Of a stretch of DNA of 41,561 bases, positions 35,669-41,561 are shown piece after piece (position 1 is the first letter of the stretch; the number at the start of each line of letters is the position of its first letter). Source of the DNA: an uncultured Pelagibacteraceae bacterium (GTDB taxonomy: Bacteria > Pseudomonadota > Alphaproteobacteria > Pelagibacterales > AG-422-B15); contig CABYZG010000006.1 in NCBI GenBank assembly GCA_902523455.1, forward strand, positions 64,344 through 105,904, in the 5' to 3' direction. The notes beneath the pieces are model-generated. The model saw only the letters and a program-made list of their open reading frames with translations, ran no database searches and was not told where the DNA came from. The translations under genes were made by a program, and so were the position numbers.

Positions 35669-35998
35669 ATGAAAAAACTTGATGAGAGAAAAAAAGGTTT
35701 CGAGGGTAAGTTTGCTCGTGACCAGGAACTAGAGTTTAAAATATTAGCCCGTAGAAATAAGTATTTAGGTGTGTGGGCAGCTGAAAAATTAGGCATATCA
35801 GGCCCAGCTGTTGAAGAATATTTTGCAGAGGTTGTAAAATCAGATCTTGAAGAAGACGGGGATATGGATGTTTTCAGAAAGGTTAGAAAGGATTTTGACG
35901 AAAAAGGTATTTCAATTTCAGACGACGAATTAAGACAAAGTATGGATCAATTTTTGCTTCAAGCAAAAGAAGAAATTATTGGTAAAGACAACATATAA
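35669..35998 (+). CDS. F-ATPase zeta subunit-like protein (DUF1476)
   Basis: A 109-residue DUF1476 protein. In Paracoccus and other alphaproteobacteria this family is the zeta subunit, which inhibits ATP hydrolysis by the F1 motor. The N-terminal LDERKKGFEGKFARDQELEF is the inhibitory-helix region, followed by KILARRNKYLGVWAAEKLGI near residues 30-49 and a C-terminal helix bundle (SDDELRQSMDQFLLQAKEEI). It is a good alphaproteobacterial marker. It is divergent from purC and 9 bases ahead of the lysine-rich gene. Confidence 0.9.
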   Translation: MKKLDERKKGFEGKFARDQELEFKILARRNKYLGVWAAEKLGISGPAVEEYFAEVVKSDLEEDGDMDVFRKVRKDFDEKGISISDDELRQSMDQFLLQAKEEIIGKDNI

Positions 35999-36007
35999 GA
36001 GTTTTTT

Positions 36008-36247
36008 ATGAAGTATCAGTTTGCCCAAAAAAAGAAAAAGTCGGTAAAAAAGAAAGTAACCAAAAAAAAGAAGCAAGTTACTAAAAAAAGGATTAATAAG
36101 AAATCAACAAAGAAAAAATCAGTTAGTAAAAAGAAAGCTTCTTTAGTGGATATGATTGATCGTTCTAATTATGTCGTATTTTACTATGCAGGAGCTTATG
36201 CACTGATTTTTGGTTTATTTGCAGTCGCAATTTACTATTCAAATTAA
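36008..36247 (+). CDS. Small lysine-rich protein with one C-terminal membrane segment
   Basis: A 79-residue protein of unknown function. The first ~45 residues are extremely basic: I count 22 Lys, in runs such as KKKKSVKKKVTKKKKQ, with Ser/Thr/Val between. Residues ~46-54 are a short neutral linker (LVDMIDRSN) and ~55-76 form one strongly hydrophobic segment (YVVFYYAGAYALIFGLFAVA). The basic part would sit on the cytoplasmic side by the positive-inside rule. The ATG lies 9 bases after DUF1476, so it is probably co-expressed; no good Shine-Dalgarno is seen. A-rich DNA can give spurious Lys-rich frames, but the clean membrane helix and intergenic fit argue that it is a gene. Confidence 0.6.
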   Translation: MKYQFAQKKKKSVKKKVTKKKKQVTKKRINKKSTKKKSVSKKKASLVDMIDRSNYVVFYYAGAYALIFGLFAVAIYYSN

Positions 36248-36248
36248 A

Positions 36249-37541
36249 TTACTTAAAAACTTTTTTGAAAATATAGTCAGTTCTGCGAGCGGCATGTTTT
36301 AAATCTAAAATTTTTGATATTTCTTTTTTGCTTAGGTATTTTTTTAATTCTTCATCTTTGTTAAGTATTACCTCAAAATCTGTATTCGTTTTCCATACTT
36401 CCATTGCATTACGTTGAACGATCTTGTACGCATTTTCACGCGATAAACCTTTTTGTGTCATTGCCAGCATTAAACCTTCTGACATTGGCAATTTTTTTAA
36501 TTTATCTAAATTAGTTTTCATATTTTTTGGATATACAACAAGATTTGATATCACATTATTCATTCGTGAAAGTGCAAAGTCGATTATAATATTTGCATCT
36601 GGCGCCATTATTCTTTCTACACTTGAATGTGATATGTCTCTTTCATGCCAAAGAGTAATATTTTCTAAAGCAGGAACCGTATAACCTCTAATCAGTCTTG
36701 ACAGTCCAGTTAAATTTTCAGTCAGAACCGGGTTTCTTTTATGAGGCATTGCTGATGACCCTTTTTGTCCTTTTGAAAAAAATTCTTCAACTTCTAGAAC
36801 TTCAGTTCTTTGTAAATGTCTTATCTCGGTAGCTAAACGTTCAATTGAACTTGCAATTACCGCAAGAGTATTAAAATATACTGCGTGACGATCCCTTGGA
36901 ATAACTTGAGTTGAAATCGTTTCTGCTTTCATGCCCAACTTTTTTGCGACGTGCTGTTCAACACGTGGATCAATATTTGCATAATTGCCAACTGCACCTG
37001 AAATCGCACATATATTTATTTCTTCGATTGCTTTTAAAAAACGCTTATGGTTCCTTTGAAATTCTGCATAAAAAGATGCTATTTTAACTCCAAAGGTTGT
37101 GGGTTCGGCATGAATCCCATGACTTCTTCCAATGCAAGGTGTGTTCTTATGTTTTATTGCAATCTTTTTTAATGATTTTAGTAAATTTAATATTTCCTTC
37201 TCAATAATGACCGAGGACTTTTTTAGTTGAATATTTAAGGCTGTATCTAAAATATCTGAAGAAGTTAGACCTTGGTGAAGAAATCTTGCAGGCGGACCCG
37301 CGTATTCAGAAATTGTTGTTAAAAAAGCAATTACATCGTGCTTCACTTTTTTTTCAATTTGATCAATTCTCTTTTCATTAATCTTTGCTTTTGATCTAAT
37401 TTTTTTACTTGTCCCTTTAGGAACAGTTCCTAATTTTTCCATGGCTTCACAAGCGTAGAGCTCAATATCAAGCCATATTTTAAATTTAGAGTTAGAGCTC
37501 CAAACGTCAGTCATCTCGGCTCTAGAATAACGAGGGATCAT
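36249..37541 (-). CDS. purB: Adenylosuccinate lyase
   Basis: Releases fumarate in two steps of purine synthesis (SAICAR to AICAR and adenylosuccinate to AMP). The 430-residue protein has the N-terminal IPRYSRAEMTDVW, a substrate-binding TSSDILDTALNIQLKK, GRSHGIHAEPTTFG with a catalytic His, and the superfamily signature KGSSAMPHKRNPVLTENL near residues 260-280. Length is typical. It is preceded by map 24 bases upstream on the same strand, so the two may share a transcript. Its end is one base from the end of the lysine-rich gene on the other strand. Confidence 0.96.
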   Translation of the reverse strand: MIPRYSRAEMTDVWSSNSKFKIWLDIELYACEAMEKLGTVPKGTSKKIRSKAKINEKRIDQIEKKVKHDVIAFLTTISEYAGPPARFLHQGLTSSDILDTALNIQLKKSSVIIEKEILNLLKSLKKIAIKHKNTPCIGRSHGIHAEPTTFGVKIASFYAEFQRNHKRFLKAIEEINICAISGAVGNYANIDPRVEQHVAKKLGMKAETISTQVIPRDRHAVYFNTLAVIASSIERLATEIRHLQRTEVLEVEEFFSKGQKGSSAMPHKRNPVLTENLTGLSRLIRGYTVPALENITLWHERDISHSSVERIMAPDANIIIDFALSRMNNVISNLVVYPKNMKTNLDKLKKLPMSEGLMLAMTQKGLSRENAYKIVQRNAMEVWKTNTDFEVILNKDEELKKYLSKKEISKILDLKHAARRTDYIFKKVFK

Positions 37542-37565
37542 ATAAGTATGTTTTTAATCTTTAAT

Positions 37566-38336
37566 TTACGGTTTATCAAGCCCAGCAGGTGATTTTGTAA
37601 AAATTTCTACGCCATCGTTGGTAATGCCAATACTATGCTCAAATTGTGCTGACAAACTTTTATCTTTTGTAACAGCCGTCCAACCATCGCCTAACATTCT
37701 AACATCATATTTTCCAAAATTTATCATCGGTTCCACTGTGAAAAACATAAATGGTTCAATTCTTTCACCTTTACCTTTATCCCCGTAGTGAAGAATGTTT
37801 GGAAACTCGTGAAAAACTTTTCCTAGTCCATGACCACAAAAATCACGAACAACACTGTAGTTTTGTTTTTCTGCATACGTTTGAATTGCACTACCAATAT
37901 CACCTAATGTTGCATCAGGTTGAGCAGCATTTATGCCTTCATGCATTGCTTGAAAAGTGCAATCAATTAATTTTTGTGCTTTGGCATTTATTTTCCCAAC
38001 AGGAAACATGCGGCTAGTATCGCCATGCCAGCCATCAACAATTACGGTTACATCGATATTAACAATATCTCCATTTTCTAAAATTCTTGATGAAGGAATT
38101 CCATGACATATTACGTGATTAATTGAAGTACAAACTGACTTAGGATAGCCCTTATAAAATAAAGGGGCAATGAGGCCTCCATGACGTATTATATAATCAA
38201 ATGCAATATTATCTAACTCTTGAGTAGAAACGCCTGGCTTTACTTTTTCAACAAGAAGATCCAATGTAGATGCTGCAAGATTACCTGCTTTTCGCATCCC
38301 TTCAAAATCAGCAGAACTATGAATAGTGTTATTCAA
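37566..38336 (-). CDS. map: Methionine aminopeptidase, type I
   Basis: Removes the initiator Met from new proteins using two metal ions. The 256-residue protein has the type I layout: FEGMRKAGNLAASTLDLL near the N-terminus, the His in ICHGIPSSRILENGDIVNID, Asp ligands in VNIDVTVIVDGWHGDTSRMF, the His in VVRDFCGHGLGKVFHE, and Glu ligands in FTVEPMINFG and AQFEHSIGI. The start codon is TTG at 38336, overlapping the sfsA stop (TTGA). The only Met further in lies within the conserved FEGMRKAG, so the TTG is preferred; no in-frame ATG precedes it before a stop codon. Confidence 0.95.
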   Translation of the reverse strand: MNNTIHSSADFEGMRKAGNLAASTLDLLVEKVKPGVSTQELDNIAFDYIIRHGGLIAPLFYKGYPKSVCTSINHVICHGIPSSRILENGDIVNIDVTVIVDGWHGDTSRMFPVGKINAKAQKLIDCTFQAMHEGINAAQPDATLGDIGSAIQTYAEKQNYSVVRDFCGHGLGKVFHEFPNILHYGDKGKGERIEPFMFFTVEPMINFGKYDVRMLGDGWTAVTKDKSLSAQFEHSIGITNDGVEIFTKSPAGLDKP

Positions 38337-39034
38337 TTTAATATCTTTATTTTTTTATTTACACTTATACCATTTCTATCAAAAGAACAGTCATAACATA
38401 AAGGCTCAACACCCATTTTTTTAACCTTCTTAAAAGTATCTGCATATTTAGTATCAATATCTGCAGCAATCTTGAACTTGCCGCAATCATCTCTTTGAAC
38501 TAAGAAAAGCATTACAGCTCTAACAGACTTGGCTGGAAGAGTGGATAGCTCTATTAAGTGTTTTAATCCTCTTTCAGTGACCGCATCAGGAAATTCTGCA
38601 ATAGATTTATCTCTCGATAAAGTAACATTTTTAACTTCAACGTATATTTCTTCTTTTTTTGTTTGAACTAAGAAGTCAATTCTAGAATTTTGACCGTACT
38701 TAACTTCTCTTTTGAACGATACAATTTTCCCTAGCTCTGAAATTTTGCCATTGCTTATTGCTTCCTCAATAATTCGATTAGCTCGATGAGTATTTACTCC
38801 AACCATTGTCCCGTTTGATTGAATTGCTTCTAAAGTAAATTTTAGTTTTCGGTTAGGATCATCTGCTTCTGTTAAATAGACTAAATTATCTTTTTCAAGT
38901 AGTCCCATCATAGAGCCTGTATTAGGACAATGAGCTGTGACAATTTTTTTACTATCAAGTTGAACATCTACAAAAAATCTCTTATATCTCTTTATGAATT
39001 TACCAGTGAGGAAATTTTTCGAATTTTTTGACAT
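38333..39034 (-). CDS. sfsA: SfsA family DNA-binding/nuclease-like protein
   Basis: A 233-residue SfsA protein, named for sugar fermentation stimulation in E. coli; the family has an OB-fold and a nuclease-like domain, and its role is not settled. Seen here are FIKRYKRFFVDVQLD near residue 13, AHCPNTGSMMGLL, the nuclease-like core RIDFLVQTKKEEIYVEVKNV with Asp, Glu and Lys, and FPDAVTERGLKHLIEL. Length is typical. It overlaps the map start by 4 bases, and its ATG is 6 bases from the ATG of the divergent MoCF gene. Confidence 0.93.
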   Translation of the reverse strand: MSKNSKNFLTGKFIKRYKRFFVDVQLDSKKIVTAHCPNTGSMMGLLEKDNLVYLTEADDPNRKLKFTLEAIQSNGTMVGVNTHRANRIIEEAISNGKISELGKIVSFKREVKYGQNSRIDFLVQTKKEEIYVEVKNVTLSRDKSIAEFPDAVTERGLKHLIELSTLPAKSVRAVMLFLVQRDDCGKFKIAADIDTKYADTFKKVKKMGVEPLCYDCSFDRNGISVNKKIKILN

Positions 39035-39040
39035 AAGTTT

Positions 39041-39763
39041 ATGAAAGCATCATTGATTATTATAGGTAATGAAATTTTATCAGGTCGTACACAAGATAAG
39101 AACCTATCATATCTTGCAAATTGGTTGAATGAAATAGGTATTCAATTAACAGAAGTCAGAGTAATTCGTGACGAAGAGGGTGTAATTATTGAGACAGTTA
39201 ACCATTTAAGAAAAACTTATGACTATGTGTTTACCACTGGCGGTATTGGACCAACGCACGACGACATCACATCAGAGTCAATCGCAAAAGCATTTTCTGT
39301 TGATTTGGAAATAAATCAGGGAGCGTTCTCAATATTAAAAGAGTATTATAAAGATGGTGAACTCACAGAAGCTCGTATGAAGATGACAAAAATGCCTGTT
39401 GGCTCAAAGCTCATTGAAAATCCAGTCAGCAGAGCGCCAGGGTTTAAAATGGACAATGTATTTGTTTTAGCGGGTATACCAGGGATTATGCAAGGCATGT
39501 TGGAAGGAGCTCGTCAATTCCTTAAGAAAGGGGATGTAGTAAAATCTAAATCAGTCGATATTTTTACCCCTGAAAGCAATGTGGCTGATATACTTACTAA
39601 CCTTCAGGCAAAATACAGCTCTGTTGAAATAGGCAGTTATCCATTTAGTAAGGAAAATAGATTTGGAACATCAATTGTTATGCGTTCTACGAGTGATGAT
39701 CAGCTGTCAAAATGTGATACCGAATTAAAGGAATTAGTTAAAAATTATGATACAAAGTGTTAA
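39041..39763 (+). CDS. MoCF/CinA N-terminal-type (molybdopterin-binding-like) protein
   Basis: A 240-residue protein made of a MoCF domain, the fold shared by MogA/MoaB and the N-terminal half of CinA. The N-terminal ASLIIIGNEILSGRTQDKN, the pyrophosphatase-like motif FTTGGIGPTHDDITSE near residues 66-81 and the later VSRAPGFKM with FVLAGIPGIMQGMLEG match stand-alone CinA-N proteins. In the CinA line this domain can hydrolyse ADP-ribose; whether this one does so or binds molybdopterin is not readable. No C-terminal CinA deamidase domain is present. Divergent from sfsA, with start codons 6 bases apart. Confidence 0.87.
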   Translation: MKASLIIIGNEILSGRTQDKNLSYLANWLNEIGIQLTEVRVIRDEEGVIIETVNHLRKTYDYVFTTGGIGPTHDDITSESIAKAFSVDLEINQGAFSILKEYYKDGELTEARMKMTKMPVGSKLIENPVSRAPGFKMDNVFVLAGIPGIMQGMLEGARQFLKKGDVVKSKSVDIFTPESNVADILTNLQAKYSSVEIGSYPFSKENRFGTSIVMRSTSDDQLSKCDTELKELVKNYDTKC

Positions 39764-39887
39764 TAATTTTTATCCACAAATCTCTAAGTAATTGATTTTA
39801 TTTATTATTATTATTTTTTTAATATTTACTTAAGAAGGATTCTCAATAATAATTGCCTAATTTTATAAAATTAAGGGGAAAATAAAC
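39764..39887 (+). promoter_or_regulatory. Leader and upstream region of proteorhodopsin
   Basis: The gap holds AT-rich DNA, a perfect 16-base palindrome TAATTTTATAAAATTA at 39858-39873, and a good Shine-Dalgarno AAGGGGA at 39873-39879, eight bases before the ATG at 39888. No convincing -35/-10 pair could be fixed; TATAAA within the palindrome is a possible -10. Confidence 0.4.
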
Positions 39888-40580
39888 ATGAAAGTATTAA
39901 TGCTAAATCCCGGAGATCAGGTAGCCATTTCGTTTTGGTTGATCTCTATGGCCATGGTTGCCGCTACTGCTTTCTTCTTTCTTGAAAGAGATCGTGTAGC
40001 AGCTAAATGGAAAACGTCCCTTACAGTAGCTGGTTTGGTTACTGGTGTTGCGGCGTGGCACTATTTCTACATGAGAGATGTATGGGTAGCTACTGGTGAC
40101 TCACCAACAGTCCTTCGTTATATTGACTGGTTGATTACTGTGCCTCTACAAATCGTAGAATTCTATGTAATTCTTGCAGCGATGACTGCTGTTGCTTCAA
40201 GCCTTTTCTGGAGACTACTAATTGCATCAATTATTATGCTTGTCTTCGGTTATCTCGGTGAAACTGGAGCGATGAATGTAACTCTAGCCTTCGTAATAGG
40301 TATGGCTGGATGGTTATATATCATCTACGAGGTTTTTGCAGGTGAAGCAAGCAAGGCAAGTGCTAGTAGTGGAAACGCTGCCGGTCAGACTGCATTTAAC
40401 GCATTGAGATTAATTGTTACAGTCGGATGGGCAATTTATCCAATTGGTTATGCTGTAGGTTACTTCGGTGGCGGCGTTGACGCTGGCGCATTGAACTTAA
40501 TCTATAACCTTGCAGACTTTGTTAATAAAATTGCATTTGGTATGGCTATTTATGTAGCTGCAGTATCAGACAGCAACTAA
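39888..40580 (+). CDS. Proteorhodopsin, light-driven proton pump (blue-type)
   Basis: Seven-helix retinal protein that pumps protons out across the inner membrane in light. At 230 residues it has every key residue, with numbers offset by 17 from the classic green proteorhodopsin: His58, proton acceptor Asp80 in RYIDW, donor Glu91 in VEFY, and retinal-binding Lys214 in DFVNKIAFG. Gln88 (TVPLQIVEFY) sits at the spectral-tuning position, where Gln gives blue and Leu green absorption. The usual N-terminal leader peptide seems to be missing: the protein begins MKVLMLNPGDQVAISFWL. It stands alone, with no carotenoid or retinal synthesis gene nearby. Base composition is richer in G+C than its neighbours (28 of 60 bases in 40021-40080). 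A strong terminator follows. Confidence 0.97.
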   Translation: MKVLMLNPGDQVAISFWLISMAMVAATAFFFLERDRVAAKWKTSLTVAGLVTGVAAWHYFYMRDVWVATGDSPTVLRYIDWLITVPLQIVEFYVILAAMTAVASSLFWRLLIASIIMLVFGYLGETGAMNVTLAFVIGMAGWLYIIYEVFAGEASKASASSGNAAGQTAFNALRLIVTVGWAIYPIGYAVGYFGGGVDAGALNLIYNLADFVNKIAFGMAIYVAAVSDSN

Positions 40581-40601
40581 TTAACTGTAAAGTAAATAAT
40601 T

Positions 40602-40630
40602 AAAAAGGGGCCTTCGGGCCCCTTTTTTTT
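40602..40630 (+). terminator. Rho-independent terminator of proteorhodopsin
   Basis: GGGGCC (40607-40612), loop TTCG (40613-40616), GGCCCC (40617-40622), then eight T (40623-40630). The A-run before the stem can pair with the T-run. The C(UUCG)G loop is a very stable tetraloop. This is the only textbook terminator I see in the window. Confidence 0.95.
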
Positions 40631-40686
40631 ATCCATTGTTAAAGTTCTGGAACTTCATTAGACATAGAGTTATAAATTATCGTATT

Positions 40687-40774
40687 GGCCTCATGGCGGA
40701 ATTGGTAGACGCAAAGGACTTAAAATCCTTTGGGATTTATTCCCGTCCCGGTTCGAGTCCGGGTGAGGCCACCA
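40687..40774 (+). tRNA. tRNA-Leu (anticodon UAA)
   Basis: An 88-base tRNA with CCA encoded. Acceptor arms are GGCCTCA (40687-40693) and TGAGGCC (40764-40770), with discriminator A at 40771 and CCA at 40772-40774. The D-arm reads GCGGAATTGGTAGACGC. The anticodon stem AAGGA/TCCTT encloses loop CTTAAAA, giving anticodon TAA. A long variable arm and GGTTCGAGTCC in the T-arm complete a class II tRNA. A TATAAA box at 40671-40676 may be its promoter. Confidence 0.97.
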
Positions 40775-40796
40775 GAAAACTAGTTAAATTTTATAA

Positions 40797-40825
40797 GTGA
40801 TATGAGAGGAAATTTTAGTTATAAT
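40797..40825 (+). promoter_or_regulatory. Putative promoter of the intimin-like gene
   Basis: A perfect -10 box TATAAT lies at 40820-40825, with a weak GTGATA at the -35 position (40797-40802) and a 17-base spacer. The -10 box ends 7 bases before the ATG at 40833, so the mRNA would begin at or next to the start codon. No Shine-Dalgarno is placed correctly; GAGAGGA is 22 bases away. Confidence 0.45.
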
Positions 40826-40832
40826 CTAATAC

Positions 40833-41561
40833 ATGAAAAATCTTAGGACCTATATTTGCTCAATCTTTGGTATCTTTTTGCTAATAGGTATTTCAAATGC
40901 TTCTAATTTAGAAAATAGAGTTACTTCATATTTTAATGGTCTAGCTAATAGTTTAGGCACAAGTGTCTCTTCATTATTGGGAGAAAATAGTAGAGTTAAG
41001 TATCTTGATTTAAATTTGGGCGTACAAGAACATTTGAAGCCAACAATCTCACTTACTAATGTGAATATGATTTCTGAGTATGGTAATAGCGCAATATTTA
41101 ATCAAAACTCTCTAAACCTTCATAACAATGACCAAACAATCAATTTAGGCATTGGCCACAGAACTCTACTCAATGATGACAAAGTTCTATTTGGATTGAA
41201 TGTATTCTTTGATTATGCATTTGATGATGCACATCAGAGAAATGGAGCTGGCCTTGAGGTATTAAGTAGTGTCTTTGATTTGAGATCCAATATTTATGAT
41301 GCCACATCAGGTATCGAAACGGTTTCGACGGGGAAAGATGAAGAGGCGATGGACGGATGGGATATGCGACTTGACTATCATTTACCTATTAAAGCAAATG
41401 TGAGATTGTTTGCAGGATTATTTGAATTTGAAAATGCAGCCGGTTCTTATGAATTAGAAGGAGAGAAGTACGGTCTTAATGTAATTGGTAACAATCTCGA
41501 TTTAGAAATTGGATATATCGATGACAATAAAACAGGTGATGGTTCATTTGCAAACTTAAGC
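40833..41561 (+). CDS. Inverse autotransporter (intimin/invasin-type) beta-barrel, 3' truncated by window
   Basis: The frame is open from the ATG at 40833 to the window end (243 residues seen). The protein begins with a signal peptide MKNLRTYICSIFGIFLLIGISNA, then a helical stretch NLENRVTSYFNGLANSLGTS. The rest looks like an inverse autotransporter barrel: NLGIGHRTLLNDDKVLFGLN, then FFDYAFDDAHQRNGAGLEVL, then FDLRSNIYDATSG, and WDMRLDYHLPIKANVRLFAG. This matches the intimin/invasin beta-domain pattern (a Leu-Gly-x-Gly strand, FYDY-like and YLP-like motifs). In this family the barrel is N-terminal and exports a C-terminal passenger, often Ig-like repeats for adhesion, which would lie beyond the window. 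It starts 59 bases after tRNA-Leu. Confidence 0.82.
   Translation, partial: MKNLRTYICSIFGIFLLIGISNASNLENRVTSYFNGLANSLGTSVSSLLGENSRVKYLDLNLGVQEHLKPTISLTNVNMISEYGNSAIFNQNSLNLHNNDQTINLGIGHRTLLNDDKVLFGLNVFFDYAFDDAHQRNGAGLEVLSSVFDLRSNIYDATSGIETVSTGKDEEAMDGWDMRLDYHLPIKANVRLFAGLFEFENAAGSYELEGEKYGLNVIGNNLDLEIGYIDDNKTGDGSFANLS

Noticed and set aside
40642..40655. AAGTTCTGGAACTT near-palindrome upstream of tRNA-Leu as a LexA box
   Set aside because: The alphaproteobacterial LexA site is a direct repeat GTTC-N7-GTTC, not GTTC-N2-GAAC, and no SOS gene follows. Left as an unexplained palindrome.
41314..41328. 15-base palindrome TCGAAAC-G-GTTTCGA inside the intimin-like gene
   Set aside because: It lies within an open, family-like reading frame at a variable loop between strands; no repeat partner or mobile-element sign is seen.
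1..41561. CRISPR arrays, insertion sequences, rRNA genes, toxin-antitoxin pairs
   Set aside because: I saw no regularly spaced repeats, transposase or integrase motifs, rRNA-like stretches, or small gene pairs of toxin-antitoxin type.

Overview
The window looks like part of the chromosome of a low-GC, streamlined marine alphaproteobacterium. The alphaproteobacterial signs are the purC-purS-purQ-purL...grxD order, an F-ATPase zeta-type protein (DUF1476), a DUF1289 protein, an RNA polymerase omega subunit beginning MARITVEDC, a class II DAHP synthase and a large GCS2-type glutamate-cysteine ligase. Signs of a streamlined surface-ocean cell are the AT-rich sequence, very short intergenic gaps (none above 300 bases), overlapping gene ends and a proteorhodopsin with Gln at the spectral-tuning position. 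I cannot assign a clade from sequence reading alone. There is no rRNA, CRISPR array or insertion sequence.

Layout. 1-3732: truncated gshA, then a minus-strand block (MscS channel, alpha/beta hydrolase, DUF4396 membrane protein, DUF1289 protein). 3810-7750: rpoZ with a long acidic tail, a pair of acyl-CoA dehydrogenases and a TauE/SafE exporter. 7745-12290: a phosphohexomutase on the minus strand, then a cobalamin riboswitch controlling a TonB-dependent receptor and a small DUF6580-like membrane protein, probably a B12 uptake operon. 12353-15687: a second acyl-CoA dehydrogenase pair facing an SDR of the hydroxyacyl-CoA dehydrogenase type. 15697-19563: gph, and glmU-glmS for UDP-GlcNAc. 19605-21410: an exported haloalkane-dehalogenase-like enzyme and a crotonase-fold protein.

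21494-31374: a plus-strand housekeeping run (class II aroG, nadE, gltX, cysS, cimA, trmJ-like, rpsD, a DUF2817 peptidase), several genes joined stop-to-start with no gap. 31371-35596: grxD and the purC-S-Q-L operon on the minus strand, without the usual bolA. 35669-36247: DUF1476 and a small lysine-rich protein with one membrane segment. 36249-39034: purB, sfsA and map (minus). 39041-41561: a MoCF/CinA-N protein, proteorhodopsin with a UUCG-loop terminator, tRNA-Leu(UAA), and the start of an inverse autotransporter (intimin/invasin type) running off the end.

How it fits together. Purine synthesis, amino-sugar synthesis, NAD synthesis and tRNA charging are ordinary core functions. The accessory themes are fatty-acyl or sterol-like side-chain oxidation (two heteromeric-type acyl-CoA dehydrogenase pairs, SDR, crotonase), cobalamin scavenging, light-driven proton pumping, and surface or periplasmic proteins (dehalogenase-like enzyme, intimin-like barrel). 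The most interesting points are the paired acyl-CoA dehydrogenases with complementary missing residues, the compact riboswitch-receptor-membrane protein unit, the intimin-like gene beside a tRNA, the secreted dehalogenase with a Glu at the acid position, and several promoters set so close to start codons that the mRNAs may be leaderless.
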